DNA of 64,000 nt from an uncultured Christensenella sp. (GCA_910577555.1 CAJTLF010000008.1:22956-86955); one strand, 5' to 3'. Positions 1 to 10,006 are shown, counted from the stretch's first letter. Program-made: numbers and translations. The notes: generated by a model not told the origin, from the letters alone.

Positions 1-3000
1 ACTCCGCTCACGGGCAGGGTATACGTCACTTCCTGCACCCCGCCGTTGAATTGCAAATCTCCGTCCGCGCCGTACGGCGTTCCCACAACAGCTCTCTTAA
101 CGGCGTAAGCGTACGTCGTCTGCGAAGCGGTGCCGTCCAAAGTATAGTTGCCAGCGTCCGCGCCGCTCAAAGAAAGGTGTTCGGGCAACACGCTATACCT
201 TCCCGCGTCCGTTCCGCCCGCACCGTCCGCAACGGTAACCATAACCTTATCGCCCGCAAAAAGGTTGTTCGCATTCGCAACGGGCTTATGCGCCGTGCCG
301 TCGTAAGTGAAGTCGGGCGTAACCCAGCCGAATTGCACCGTAAATTTGGTTACGGTAAAGGTATATACTATCCCGCCGTCGGTATTATCGCTCCACCTGA
401 AGTTTTCCGCAGGCTTAACGGTTACGGTATAGCTTCCGCCGTCGGGCTTAACCGTCTTTATCCTTTCCCCGCCCGAAACGGTTATAACCAACTTATCCCC
501 GTGTACGGGCGAAACGAATTTCGCCTGATATTCCCGTATGAATTCTTTAAGGTAATACTCCCCGCCCTTGTAAATTGCGGAAACCGAATTGCCCGAAACG
601 CTCGCGCCGTCGTAACCGCCGTTATAAAGCTCGGGCTTTTCCAGTGCGGAAGAAGTTATCTCGTACGCGAGTAAAAGGCTGTCGTCGCCAAGCTTATAGT
701 TAAGCTTATTCAGCCCGCCCGAAATCGCAAAATCGATAACCTTTACGTAATAGGTCTGCGCTCTCGTCACGCCGCTCCACTCAATCTCGTTATTGCAGTC
801 CGCGTCCGAGTAAACCTTCATATGGCTCGCCTTAACCACGCTAATCATCGCGGCGTTGGGCACGCCCGCAATTGCCGTAGCTATAAGGTCGGTATCCTGC
901 ACCGCCGCGCTCTCGTCAAACCCGACCGTGGTTTTATTCCAGCTCACCTTCAACGCGGCTTGCTCCACGGTATAAACTTCCGTCACCGCCGCAACGCCGT
1001 CCGTTTCAAGCCACTTATAGTTGTTTTTATTTAAAAGCTCGAACTTAACGCCGTACTCTCCCGCTTCGGTCACGGCAAACGCCCCGCCTGTCGGCGTTAC
1101 GCTTATCCCCGCCGCCGCAAGAGTACTGCCCATAACGGTAAACTCCGCAACGCCGTTAAGTGCGTCCCAGTTTACGACGCTTACGGTATGCGCCCCGCCG
1201 TCGTAAGTAAACCCGTCCGAAAGTTCGGGGCTATCCACCGCCGCGCGGGTAATATTCACGGTGTATACTATATCTTCGCCCGTGCCGTCCGCCCAGACGA
1301 AGTCGTCCTTTAAAGCAATGGTAATCTTATATTCGCCCGCGTCGGTAAGTATAAACCTGCCGTCCGCGTCAAGCTCGGGTTGCGCGTATGAATATCCGTC
1401 AGCCAACGCCTTATACGCAAAGCTTATCTGCACGCCGTCGTAAGCCGTCTTGCCCGCCGCGCCGTTCAACGCGCCCGCATCGAGATTTTCAACCGTCTTT
1501 TCATATCCGGCAGATAAATACTCTCCAAGCGTCACCGTGCCGCCGCTTAAAAATCCGTCTACGCTCAGATATTTAAGCTCCGCGGGCTTTACGGTAAAAT
1601 CGATGTACTTCCCGTTCGGCAAGTCGAAGTCGAGCGGCGCGTCAACCGTACTCCCTTCGCGGTTTTCGCCGTCAACGAGATTTGCCGTCAAAGCAATTCT
1701 CACGCGGTAATTGCCTACCCCGAACGCCGTAAAATCGGTCTCGGTCATAAGAATTTCATTTTCGCCGTCAAGCTTATAATAGCTCGCCGCGCCCGCGGTA
1801 AAGTACCCGTCGTCGCCGTTCACCGCGTCCGCCTGCGGCAGCTGCGCGCTCTCGCCGTAATAATATTCCGTTTTGCCGAGCGCAAGGTAGAAATTATCGA
1901 ATGTCTTCTTCGTAATCTCGAACTTACTTTCAACGCTCGTCTTATCCCCCGACCAAAGGTAATTATAGTTGTATTCGTCATCGAACCCGTTGGTCTTTAC
2001 AGTCATAGTCACGGCATATTCGCCCGCGTATCTCACTGCGGAAAGGCTTTCGCCGTTCACCGTAATATCCATCACTTCCGCGGCGGTATCGCCGTTCACA
2101 AGCCCGTCGGGCTTAACGAACTCGGTCAGCGCGTGTTCTTCGCGGTCGTAAACTATGGTCTGCGCCGCGTTCCCGCCGTCCAGCTCCTTGGAAAGTACGG
2201 TAACGGTAATCCCCTTGTTCGCCCGCACCTTTCCGGCAAGATACGCCTCGCTGTCGCCCGTAACCGCGTAAACGGTATATACTCCCGCGTCAATCTTCGC
2301 TCTGGGCGTATAATTCAGATAGTTGCAGTTATCGTAATCGAACGCTTCCCCCTTTCTTATAAGCACCAGCTTATATTGCACGCCCAGCTCGCTCACGGGC
2401 GTTGTCTTGCCGTTGGAAGTTCCCGTCACGGCAATCAGCGAGTTCAAATCGTCGCCGTAGCGCACGGGGTCGCCCGTGTTAAGGCTCACGTTTACGGCAA
2501 GCATACCCTTGTTGATTCTCACGCTGTAAGTAACGGTATGCTTGTCGGCGGAAATGCTCACGCCCGTGGGCGTAGTGCCGTCGTAGTAAAAATCGTATTC
2601 GTCCAGCGGATACCCCTTCAGATTGCCGTCGGCGTCAGATTTAAGCGAAATTTCTATCGCGTAATCCCCGCCGCCGTTGAAAATAACCTTGTCGCCGCTC
2701 ACCGTAGCGTACCCGCCTAAGTTGCCGAACTCCATCAACGCCCCGTCGAAACCGGTAAACTGCTTAAAGCACCCTTCGTAATACGTCATCGAAGAAGTGT
2801 CCGTCATGGGAATGGGCACGCGGTCGTTCACGGGAATAATGGCGTCGCTCTTTTCCGCCGTCTTTCCGTTATAGTCAATATTGACCTGCAAATAATCGGT
2901 GTCGCCCAAAATCAAATCCTGCTCGGTATCCCCGCTGTAAATGACCGCGGAAAGATATTTCGAGTAATCGGAAAGCGGCACGCGCGCAGGGTAAGTCCTG

Positions 3001-4454
3001 TTGCCTTCCTTGTAATTCAGAACGAGCGTCAGCCCGTCGTAATTTACGGCGTGGTGCTTCATCTGCGTGGCGAACTCGCCTTCAATTGCAAGCGACGCGG
3101 GCGTTTTGAATTTAATGCCCGTTATATCGATAAACGTGTAAACTTCGGCGTTTGCCGAGCTTACTACCTTAACCCGTTTATCGTAAGTCTGCCCGTCCGA
3201 AAGAGTATCGGCAGTAGCGGCGTCGGGCGCGAGCGACCCGTCCACGCGGATATTGCCGCTCGTAACCTGCTCCGCCCCGCCGTCGTTTCTTCTGAGAGTA
3301 AATATGCCCGCCATCTCTGTCAGCGGCAGCGAATAATAGGGAGTAAAGCTATCCCCGTTCGCCGCAATCCAGCTTGCAAGCGCGCTCTCGTCCACTTCAA
3401 TCTTGATTATTTCGGTCTTTGCGAAAAGCACGGTAACCGCCCCGCTCGCCGCGGTGGCGTCGTCTCTCGTTACCTGAATGGAAATAGCCGCCTGTTCGGG
3501 CGCGGAAACCTGCAGACTCGCGGTAACGCTCTCGCCCGTGGTCGTTCCCGTAGGTATGTTCTGCTCGCTCGTGAGTATAAGCGTCCTTCTGCCGTTTGCA
3601 AAGGTCGCTATAACGTCGAATTTACCGTAAACGGTCTCGGGCGTCGCGCCCTGCACGAACACGTCCGCATTCCCGTCCTTGTATCTGCCGTCCGAACCGA
3701 GCTTATACTGCGGCTTTACCTTCAGCTCCACGCCCGTAAGCCGCGCCCGCTCTACGCTCACGGTTATCTCGTCGCTCTCACTGCCGTCCGCCGCGGTAAC
3801 CACTATGCGCGCGGAAGACTTGTTGTAAATATCTTCCATTTCCACCGAGTAAAGGTCGGGCGAAAGCTCGCTCTCCCCAACCGTCACGGTAAGGAGCTTA
3901 TGTATCGTGTCCGCCGTATAGTCGTCCGTTATCTTCGTAACGCCGCTTTTCAGCGCGGCTTTAAGTCCGCCGAAAGACGGCGCGCCGTCGGCAACGGGCA
4001 GAACTATGTCGGCGGTAAGCGTGCCGCAGGTTACGGTAACCGCCAAAGACTTAGCGCCCGTAGCCCCGTTCACGGTAACGTCGCCCGCGCTTATCACGTG
4101 CGCGTCGCCACCGTCGGGCGTCTCGCCGTTAATTCTTATTTCGTACTCGTCGGCGTAAAGCTCGTAGGTGTCGCCGTCGTTGAACGTCATATCTATGTTG
4201 GTAGTACCCCGCACTCTCAGGTTCTTTTTTAAGCCCCCTACGGTGGTGGCGTTCTCGTAGACGGAGTAATTCCCGTCTGAAAGCTCAACGTCAACGTTGG
4301 TGTATTCCCTGTACGCGGCGTCGCCCGCCGCGGCTTGCGCGGTAACGGTCCTGCCGCCGCCCAAAAGCCCGCTAACGGAAAGCGGCGCTACAATCAGAAA
4401 TACCGCCGCCAGCGTTGCCAACGCCACGGCTCTCAATTTTTTATATACGGACAT
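1..4454 (-). CDS. Giant secreted repeat protein, N-terminal part (3' end beyond window)
   Basis: A reading frame open on the minus strand from an ATG at 4454 to the window edge, so about 1484 N-terminal residues are visible and the C-terminus is missing. A purine-rich ribosome binding site (AAGGGGGA) precedes the ATG. The N-terminus (MSVYKKLRAVALATLAAVFL) is a signal peptide with a basic start, a hydrophobic core and an Ala-rich cleavage region near residue 38. The rest is a chain of beta-rich modules of roughly 80-100 residues. The last visible one carries the W-x5-FTYDGTAHKP signature of MBG-type bacterial immunoglobulin-like repeats, also seen in the giant proteins at 33-52 kb. I see no catalytic motif. 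A surface or adhesion role is inferred from architecture. It lies 58 bp downstream of the signalling operon and reads the same way, so it may share a transcript. Confidence 0.85.
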   Translation of the reverse strand, partial: MSVYKKLRAVALATLAAVFLIVAPLSVSGLLGGGRTVTAQAAAGDAAYREYTNVDVELSDGNYSVYENATTVGGLKKNLRVRGTTNIDMTFNDGDTYELYADEYEIRINGETPDGGDAHVISAGDVTVNGATGAKSLAVTVTCGTLTADIVLPVADGAPSFGGLKAALKSGVTKITDDYTADTIHKLLTVTVGESELSPDLYSVEMEDIYNKSSARIVVTAADGSESDEITVSVERARLTGVELKVKPQYKLGSDGRYKDGNADVFVQGATPETVYGKFDVIATFANGRRTLILTSEQNIPTGTTTGESVTASLQVSAPEQAAISIQVTRDDATAASGAVTVLFAKTEIIKIEVDESALASWIAANGDSFTPYYSLPLTEMAGIFTLRRNDGGAEQVTSGNIRVDGSLAPDAATADTLSDGQTYDKRVKVVSSANAEVYTFIDITGIKFKTPASLAIEGEFATQMKHHAVNYDGLTLVLNYKEGNRTYPARVPLSDYSKYLSAVIYSGDTEQDLILGDTDYLQVNIDYNGKTAEKSDAIIPVNDRVPIPMTDTSSMTYYEGCFKQFTGFDGALMEFGNLGGYATVSGDKVIFNGGGDYAIEISLKSDADGNLKGYPLDEYDFYYDGTTPTGVSISADKHTVTYSVRINKGMLAVNVSLNTGDPVRYGDDLNSLIAVTGTSNGKTTPVSELGVQYKLVLIRKGEAFDYDNCNYLNYTPRAKIDAGVYTVYAVTGDSEAYLAGKVRANKGITVTVLSKELDGGNAAQTIVYDREEHALTEFVKPDGLVNGDTAAEVMDITVNGESLSAVRYAGEYAVTMTVKTNGFDDEYNYNYLWSGDKTSVESKFEITKKTFDNFYLALGKTEYYYGESAQLPQADAVNGDDGYFTAGAASYYKLDGENEILMTETDFTAFGVGNYRVRIALTANLVDGENREGSTVDAPLDFDLPNGKYIDFTVKPAELKYLSVDGFLSGGTVTLGEYLSAGYEKTVENLDAGALNGAAGKTAYDGVQISFAYKALADGYSYAQPELDADGRFILTDAGEYKITIALKDDFVWADGTGEDIVYTVNITRAAVDSPELSDGFTYDGGAHTVSVVNWDALNGVAEFTVMGSTLAAAGISVTPTGGAFAVTEAGEYGVKFELLNKNNYKWLETDGVAAVTEVYTVEQAALKVSWNKTTVGFDESAAVQDTDLIATAIAGVPNAAMISVVKASHMKVYSDADCNNEIEWSGVTRAQTYYVKVIDFAISGGLNKLNYKLGDDSLLLAYEITSSALEKPELYNGGYDGASVSGNSVSAIYKGGEYYLKEFIREYQAKFVSPVHGDKLVITVSGGERIKTVKPDGGSYTVTVKPAENFRWSDNTDGGIVYTFTVTKFTVQFGWVTPDFTYDGTAHKPVANANNLFAGDKVMVTVADGAGGTDAGRYSVLPEHLSLSGADAGNYTLDGTASQTTYAYAVKRAVVGTPYGADGDLQFNGGVQEVTYTLPVSG

Positions 4455-4512
4455 ATAAATCCCCCTTGGCGCGCCTGTCCCGCGCCCATTGACAATATGC
4501 GTTAACCGCAGT

Positions 4513-4737
4513 TTACAGCTTTTCCAGCTCGATTTTCAGCTTATGCAGATTTTCCCGCTCGAGTTCTATAAGCTTTGTAAAGGTCTTAAAGTACTCCACG
4601 TCGGTCGGGTCGGGCTTTACGCCTTCCACCACCGCCTGCAACAGCGCGGACTGACTGCGTCCCCGCCTTTTCTCGAGATTTTCAATCTCCGTCTCGCTCT
4701 CTTTAATTCTTTTCTTCAATTCACCCTTTTTAGACAT
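4513..4737 (-). CDS. Small coiled-coil protein, unknown function
   Basis: A 74-residue, highly charged protein starting MSKKGELKKRIKESETEIEN. Its first and last thirds have heptad-like Leu/Ile spacing typical of a coiled-coil hairpin, joined by a segment containing VKPDPTDVEYF. I chose the ATG at 4737 because AAAGGGG sits 7 bases upstream; a GTG two codons earlier is too close to that site. It follows the response regulator gene by 12 bp on the same strand and is probably co-transcribed with it. I do not recognise the family. A small partner or scaffold for the upstream signalling proteins is a guess from position only. Confidence 0.7.
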   Translation of the reverse strand: MSKKGELKKRIKESETEIENLEKRRGRSQSALLQAVVEGVKPDPTDVEYFKTFTKLIELERENLHKLKIELEKL

Positions 4738-4749
4738 TTTCACACCCCT

Positions 4750-6777
4750 TTAAATTTCGTCGGAATAAATCTTATACCCGTTTTTATTCTTCTTTTTCAC
4801 TTCGTACATAGCCCCGTCCGCAAGCTTGAAAAGCTCGTCGTACCCGCCTTCGAAACCGTGCGTAGTAGCAATTCCCATACTAACTTTCACTTCGAAGTTT
4901 TTATACGGCACGGTAATGCGATTGAAAATACGGTCAACCTGCGGGATAAGCGTCTCCTTATACTCCATAAAGAGAATGAACTCGTCGCCGCCCACTCTCG
5001 CCGCGATGTCCGTACTTCTTATGTTCTCTTTCATTCTGTCCGCCACCGCGATTAAAATCTCGTCGCCGAAAAGGTGTCCGTATTCGTCGTTAGCCTTCTT
5101 GAAGTTATCCAAATCGAGTACGGCAAGGGCGTATTTCTTTCCCTTCGCGTCCGCGTCCGCAATCAACAGCTCTATCCTGCGCTTCGCGGCGGTATGGTTT
5201 AAAAGTCCCGTTTTCTGGTCGCGTTCTGCTTTCTTTTCAAGCAGCTCCATAATCTCGGTCTCGTCGTTCACGTCCACTATTTTTCCTATAACGCCGTCCG
5301 GCTCCGACTGTTCGCCGTCGCTCCACAACGCCCGCGCTATTACCTTGCTCCACTTCTGCTGTCCGCCAAGGTTCAGTAAAAACTTATTCATCGCCACGGG
5401 GTTGGAAGGATTAGTCCTGCGTATATCGTCCAGAAACCTTTTAAAATCCTCCGCGGGAAAAATCTCCGCCCACTCGCGGCTCTTCGACGGGTCGGAAATT
5501 CTCACGGGCAAGCCGAGCAACTCCGCGCTCCACTCCGAAAGCTGTAACGCTTCGGGTACGAAGGAATACTCGAAAATAATCTCGCCCGAAATGTCGGACA
5601 AAAAGCGGAACTTCTGCCGCTCCATTTCAAAAAGCCTGATAGAGCGGTCGCTCGCAGTTCCCTTTTCTCCGTGCAGTATCTGCTTTACGGTATCGTGAAT
5701 TTTATCGTCCGTCGCCCTGCCCAACGAAACAAGGTGCAGTTCGGATTTAAGCTTGGGCGCAATTTCATTAAGGCACTCCAGAAGCAGGGGATTGAACGCC
5801 CCGCACTCGCCTTTCACAATCATTTCCACCGCCTTTTCGGGCGTATACGCGTCCTTGTAAACGCGCTTGCTCGTCAAAGCGTCGTAAACGTCGGCAATGG
5901 CGACCACCTGCGCAGATATGGGAATATCGTCCCCCTTAAGCCCGTCGGGATATCCCCGCCCGTCGTATCTCTCGTGGTGGTGACGGCAGATATCGTGCCC
6001 CAGCTTGATTAGCTCTTCATTCTTGCGGAAAGGAATTGCGCTGAGCATATTCGCGCCTTCCACCGTGTGCGCCTTCATAATCTCGAACTCTTCGGGCGTA
6101 AATTTGCCCGGTTTATTGAGTATTTCGGACGGTATGGAAATTTTACCTATGTCGTGCAGGGCGGACGCGGTGCTTATCATGCGGATATCCCGCGACGAAA
6201 TTCCGTACTTATCCGTCTTTTTAACAAGACTTTCCAAAAGCATCTGCGTAATCACGTTTACGTGCAGAACGTGCAAGCCGCTCTCGCCGTTTCTGAACTC
6301 GACTATGTGCGACAGAATTTCTATCATAAGGCTGTTGTCCTTTTCCTTCTGATAAATCTGTTGCGTAAGCACGTCGGTCATCTCCTTCTGCCGCACGCTG
6401 AACGCGAAGTTGCATGCCACGCGGTGCTTGACGGTGCGCTCGTCGAAAGGTCGGCTGATATAGTCCACCGCCCCCAAATCGTACGCCCTGTCGATATAAG
6501 TCCCGCTCGTCTCCGCCGAAATCATTATTACGGGCGTGGAATGAATCCAGCCCGTGCGGTTCATCATAGAAAGCACGGCAAACCCGTCCATCTGCGGCAT
6601 AACTATATCGAGCAGCATAAGCGAAATTTCCAGCTCGTGCCCGTGCAGAATTTCAATCGCTCTCAACCCGTTTTCCGCTTCGACGATATCGTACTCCCCC
6701 GAAAGCATATCGGCGAGTATAGAGCGGTTAAGCTCGCTGTCGTCAACGATTAATATTTTTTTCTTATGCGAACTCAT
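4750..6777 (-). CDS. Response regulator with REC, HD-GYP and GGDEF domains
   Basis: 675 residues. REC domain at about 1-125, with acidic pocket residues near the N-terminus and the phospho-acceptor Asp near residue 55 in LLDIVMPQMDG. HD-GYP phosphodiesterase domain at about 150-340, with HDIGK near 207 and the signature HHERYDGRGYPDG near 265. A PAS-like stretch follows at about 385-505, then a GGDEF diguanylate cyclase domain with an intact GGDEF motif near 594. Known family roles are c-di-GMP hydrolysis (HD-GYP) and synthesis (GGDEF); both signatures look intact, so the protein may switch between them or one half may be regulatory. Its ATG overlaps the stop of the upstream histidine kinase (ATGA), with GGAGG just before it. 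This indicates translational coupling and a cognate two-component pair. Confidence 0.9.
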   Translation of the reverse strand: MSSHKKKILIVDDSELNRSILADMLSGEYDIVEAENGLRAIEILHGHELEISLMLLDIVMPQMDGFAVLSMMNRTGWIHSTPVIMISAETSGTYIDRAYDLGAVDYISRPFDERTVKHRVACNFAFSVRQKEMTDVLTQQIYQKEKDNSLMIEILSHIVEFRNGESGLHVLHVNVITQMLLESLVKKTDKYGISSRDIRMISTASALHDIGKISIPSEILNKPGKFTPEEFEIMKAHTVEGANMLSAIPFRKNEELIKLGHDICRHHHERYDGRGYPDGLKGDDIPISAQVVAIADVYDALTSKRVYKDAYTPEKAVEMIVKGECGAFNPLLLECLNEIAPKLKSELHLVSLGRATDDKIHDTVKQILHGEKGTASDRSIRLFEMERQKFRFLSDISGEIIFEYSFVPEALQLSEWSAELLGLPVRISDPSKSREWAEIFPAEDFKRFLDDIRRTNPSNPVAMNKFLLNLGGQQKWSKVIARALWSDGEQSEPDGVIGKIVDVNDETEIMELLEKKAERDQKTGLLNHTAAKRRIELLIADADAKGKKYALAVLDLDNFKKANDEYGHLFGDEILIAVADRMKENIRSTDIAARVGGDEFILFMEYKETLIPQVDRIFNRITVPYKNFEVKVSMGIATTHGFEGGYDELFKLADGAMYEVKKKNKNGYKIYSDEI

Positions 6778-9776
6778 TTGCCTCCGTTCCTTAAATTAAT
6801 CACTTTTTCCTTCAGTTGCGCCATATTTATGGGCTTTGCAAGGTGAGCGTTCATTCCCGAATCCAACGCCGCCTTTACGTCGTCGTCGAACGCGTTCGCC
6901 GTCATTGCGAGAATGGGTATCTTCTTCGCGTCGGGGTGCTTGCAGGCGCGTATCGCCCGCGCCGCTTCGTAGCCGTTCATTACGGGCATCTGAATGTCCA
7001 TAAAAATCATATCGTATCTTCCGCGGCCGCTGCTTTCGAACTTTTCGAGCGCTTCCTTGCCGTTCACCGCCAAATCGCACTCCACGCCTTCTATGTCAAG
7101 AAGCTCCTGCAATATCTCGGCGTTAATCTCATTGTCCTCCGCGGCAAGCACTCTCAAGCCCTTAATAGATAAATTTTCTCCCGCGTTCGCGTCCTGCTCG
7201 GTTCGGTTTTCCCTTAACTGCCTTACGGCTCTGCGGAAGTTGGAAACGAAGAACGGCTTGGGCAGGAACAAATCTATGCCCGCAGTCTTCGCCTCTTCTT
7301 CGATTTCGTCGAAGCTGTAAGAAGTAAGCACCATTATGGGCATCGCCTTGCCAACGATAGCGCGTATGCGCTTTGCCGTTTCCACGCCGTCCATTTCGGG
7401 CATCTTCCAGTCGAGCAGCACAAGGTCGAATGGCTTGCCGCTCTCGCGCGCCGCGGCAACCGCCGCAACCGCGTCCGCGCCGCTCAGCGCGTAACTCACT
7501 TCCACGCCCGTCTCCGCCATAAGCTCCTTCACGTCCGCGCAGACGTGCTCTTCGTCGTCCACCACCAAGAGCTTGCAGATAGAGTTTTCCGCCCAGAACT
7601 CGTTGCCGCCGTCGTCACGCCTTTCGGCTACGGCAAGCTCGAGCTCGACGGTAAAGGTACTGCCCTTGCCCTTTTCGCTTTCGACCGACATCGTGCCGCC
7701 CATAAGGTCGACGAGATTTTTCGTAATGGTCATTCCCAGTCCCGTACCCTGAATTTCTTTGGTGGCGGAACTTCTCTCGCGGGAGAACGGCTCGAACAAT
7801 ACGTCAAGGAATTCCTTGCTCATACCCACGCCGTCGTCACGGACGATAAATTTCAGCCGCGCGTGGTTGTGAATGCCGTTCTCGCCCGCCTGAACGGTAA
7901 AGGTCACGTTGCCGCCCTGCGGGGTATATTTTATGGCGTTTGACAAAAGGTTCAATATAATCTGGTTGAGCCGCAATTTATCGCCGTACACGCATTCGGG
8001 CAACACGCCGCTCGCATGAATTTCGAAATTCTGTTGCTTTGCGTTCGCCTGCGGCGACATAATAGAGCCTATCTCGTCGATAAATTCGGAGAACGAGAAT
8101 TCTTCCACGTTCAAGGAAGTTTTGCCGCTCTCGATTTTGCTCATATCGAGTATGTCGTTTATAAGGCTCAAAAGATGCTGACCGGAAAAAGTTATCTTTC
8201 TTATGTAATCGCGCACCTTGTCGGGATTTTCGGCGTCCTTGGCAAGCAGGGTCGCAAAGCCTAAAATAGCGTTCATCGGCGTGCGTATGTCGTGCGACAT
8301 ATTTGAAAGGAAATTGCTCTTCGCCTGGTTTGCCGATTTTGCCACGTTCAAAGCCGTTTCAAGGTCGGCGCTCATCTTTCTGTCCTGCGTACGGTCGGAG
8401 AAAATAAGCACGTATCCGTCCTTTGCGGGATATTCGGAATGCTTTAAAGTAAGTCTGTACCAGTACTGCTCGCCCGTCGCCGCATTCTTCAGTTTCGTGT
8501 CCGTCTCCCACACCTTTCCGTCGTCTAAAGCGTGCAGCCCTTCCGCGGTGAACGCGCTGTGTTTATCCACCGAGGCGTTTAAAATCTTGCGCACGTCACC
8601 CTTAATCTCTTCGGGGTCGAGTCCTAAAACGGAATTTAAGTTGTTGCTCACGTACTCGGCCTTGAAGTCCGTCGAAGAGAACATAACGAACAAGTCGTTG
8701 GTGTTCTGCGTAAGCAAATCCAGCAGGCTTTCGCGCGATTTTACGGTGCGCTCCTTGTTTATAACGCGTTGCTTGTTCGCCGCCACGAGCAGCCAGGTAA
8801 CGGCAACTATTATGCTTGCGAAAATCAACGCCATTACGCCTATCGTCACCGTTCTGAAAGTACTCATCTTACTGTTTACCACCGCGGACGGAACGACCCC
8901 CAACAGCATCCAGTCACTGAACTCAACCGACATATAGGTAACGTAAAACTCTTCGCCGTCCGAATTTCTCTTGAACATTCCTATGCCCCGCCTGTCCTCG
9001 GGCTTTTCGCTGTCCCACCTTTTCACTATCTCGTCGATATCGGAATTGGTAAAGGTACACTCTTCTTTGAGAAAGTCAAGATAATTGTTGCGGTTGATTT
9101 CGTCCGTACTCGACTGCAACAAAACTTCGCCGTCGGGCAAAACCACGTAGCAGTAGCCCGCCCCGCCGAACGCGTTCAGCCTGAGCGTTTCGCGCTGCAT
9201 ATCCTCCGCGTTGAAAATAATGGAAATCGCGGAATAGGAAAATCCGTCGAACTCGTAGCTCTCGCCGTCCGTTTCCGCAAAGGGCACTGCGAACATTACG
9301 AAACGGCTGCTGTTGCCGTTCGCGTCCGTTCTCCAGCCCACGACGCCCACGTCGTCGCCGCCTAAAAGCACGTCTATCTCGCGGCGGAAATCGAGATTTT
9401 CCACCACGCCGTTTGAACGCTTGCCCTTCGCCGTTCCCGTCTCTTTATCTATTTCGCCTACGAGATAGAAGTCGGTAAAGCCCCAGCTCGATTTCTGCTC
9501 GGCAATGAAGTCTCTGAATTCGCCGTGGCGGCTCGCATCCTTCGTTATGTTTATAACGTACTTCTTCCAACTGCGCATGGTCTTTCTGTAGTTGGTTACG
9601 TTCTGCTGGAAGTTCAAGTTTACCTGGTCGTAAATTTCGGACAGATGCTCCGCGCTCTCGTCGAAAATCTGGTTGGTAGTGAACGCCGAGTACAGCCCTA
9701 CGGATACGCAGATTATTACTGAGCATACCGCGACGATTATCGCGTCTCTCAGTTTTCTTCCGTCGATTTTTTTCAT
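6774..9776 (-). CDS. Membrane hybrid sensor histidine kinase with two receiver domains
   Basis: About 1000 residues from the ATG at 9776. TM helix at 8-30, extracellular sensor of about 275 residues (dCache-like length), second TM at about 307-330, PAS domain, HisKA with NMSHDIRTPMNA (phospho-His near 495), HATPase_c with DDGVGM and a GTGLGM box, then two REC domains. Their acceptor Asps lie in LLDWKMPEMDG (near 786) and MDIQMPVMNG (near 924). Both receivers have the acidic pocket (VVDDEE, AAEDNE). A longer frame opens with a GTG at 9896 and adds 40 residues made of heptad repeats. I prefer 9776 because the protein there begins directly with MKKIDGRKLRD and TM1, but neither start has a strong ribosome binding site. 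The gene overlaps the response regulator gene by 4 bp. The ligand is unknown. Confidence 0.9.
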   Translation of the reverse strand: MKKIDGRKLRDAIIVAVCSVIICVSVGLYSAFTTNQIFDESAEHLSEIYDQVNLNFQQNVTNYRKTMRSWKKYVINITKDASRHGEFRDFIAEQKSSWGFTDFYLVGEIDKETGTAKGKRSNGVVENLDFRREIDVLLGGDDVGVVGWRTDANGNSSRFVMFAVPFAETDGESYEFDGFSYSAISIIFNAEDMQRETLRLNAFGGAGYCYVVLPDGEVLLQSSTDEINRNNYLDFLKEECTFTNSDIDEIVKRWDSEKPEDRRGIGMFKRNSDGEEFYVTYMSVEFSDWMLLGVVPSAVVNSKMSTFRTVTIGVMALIFASIIVAVTWLLVAANKQRVINKERTVKSRESLLDLLTQNTNDLFVMFSSTDFKAEYVSNNLNSVLGLDPEEIKGDVRKILNASVDKHSAFTAEGLHALDDGKVWETDTKLKNAATGEQYWYRLTLKHSEYPAKDGYVLIFSDRTQDRKMSADLETALNVAKSANQAKSNFLSNMSHDIRTPMNAILGFATLLAKDAENPDKVRDYIRKITFSGQHLLSLINDILDMSKIESGKTSLNVEEFSFSEFIDEIGSIMSPQANAKQQNFEIHASGVLPECVYGDKLRLNQIILNLLSNAIKYTPQGGNVTFTVQAGENGIHNHARLKFIVRDDGVGMSKEFLDVLFEPFSRERSSATKEIQGTGLGMTITKNLVDLMGGTMSVESEKGKGSTFTVELELAVAERRDDGGNEFWAENSICKLLVVDDEEHVCADVKELMAETGVEVSYALSGADAVAAVAAARESGKPFDLVLLDWKMPEMDGVETAKRIRAIVGKAMPIMVLTSYSFDEIEEEAKTAGIDLFLPKPFFVSNFRRAVRQLRENRTEQDANAGENLSIKGLRVLAAEDNEINAEILQELLDIEGVECDLAVNGKEALEKFESSGRGRYDMIFMDIQMPVMNGYEAARAIRACKHPDAKKIPILAMTANAFDDDVKAALDSGMNAHLAKPINMAQLKEKVINLRNGGK

Positions 9777-9808
9777 AAAATTTTGCCGCCGCCTGATAAA
9801 TTTTTTGT

Positions 9809-9892
9809 GTGAAAATATGCAAGTTTTAGGTGAAAACACGTCATTTTTCGGTGAAAACGCGTCGATTTTGCGTGAAAACTGTGTGAAATCTT
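9809..9892. repeat. Four 21-bp direct repeats upstream of the histidine kinase
   Basis: The core GTGAAAA (TTTTCAC on the minus strand) begins at 9809, 9830, 9851 and 9872, exactly 21 bp apart, which is two helical turns. A further GTGAAATC begins at 9883. If translation starts at the GTG at 9896, the repeats encode heptads of the form FSxKxxx. If it starts at 9776, they lie just upstream of the gene and resemble operator iterons bound on one DNA face. The sequence alone does not decide between these. Confidence 0.75.
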
Positions 9893-9977
9893 TCACAAAC
9901 CTATCACTTTGACTATCATTATAATATAAACCGCGTTATTTTACAAGGCTTTATAAAGAAAAAATTCAACTTTTTAC

Positions 9978-10006
9978 TTGACAAATTTTAGTCGTAACGC
10001 TAAAAT
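9978..10006 (+). promoter_or_regulatory. Promoter of pnuC
   Basis: Perfect -35 TTGACA at 9978-9983, a 17-bp spacer and -10 TAAAAT at 10001-10006. The expected transcription start is near 10013, which places a leader of about 100 nt before the pnuC ATG. Confidence 0.85.

Noticed and set aside
1..4232. Many long plus-strand frames, some near 400 codons, opposite the first giant gene
   Set aside because: They are antisense shadows of a GC-rich repetitive minus-strand gene. The products are rich in Arg, His and Val with no domain pattern, and no ribosome binding sites precede them.
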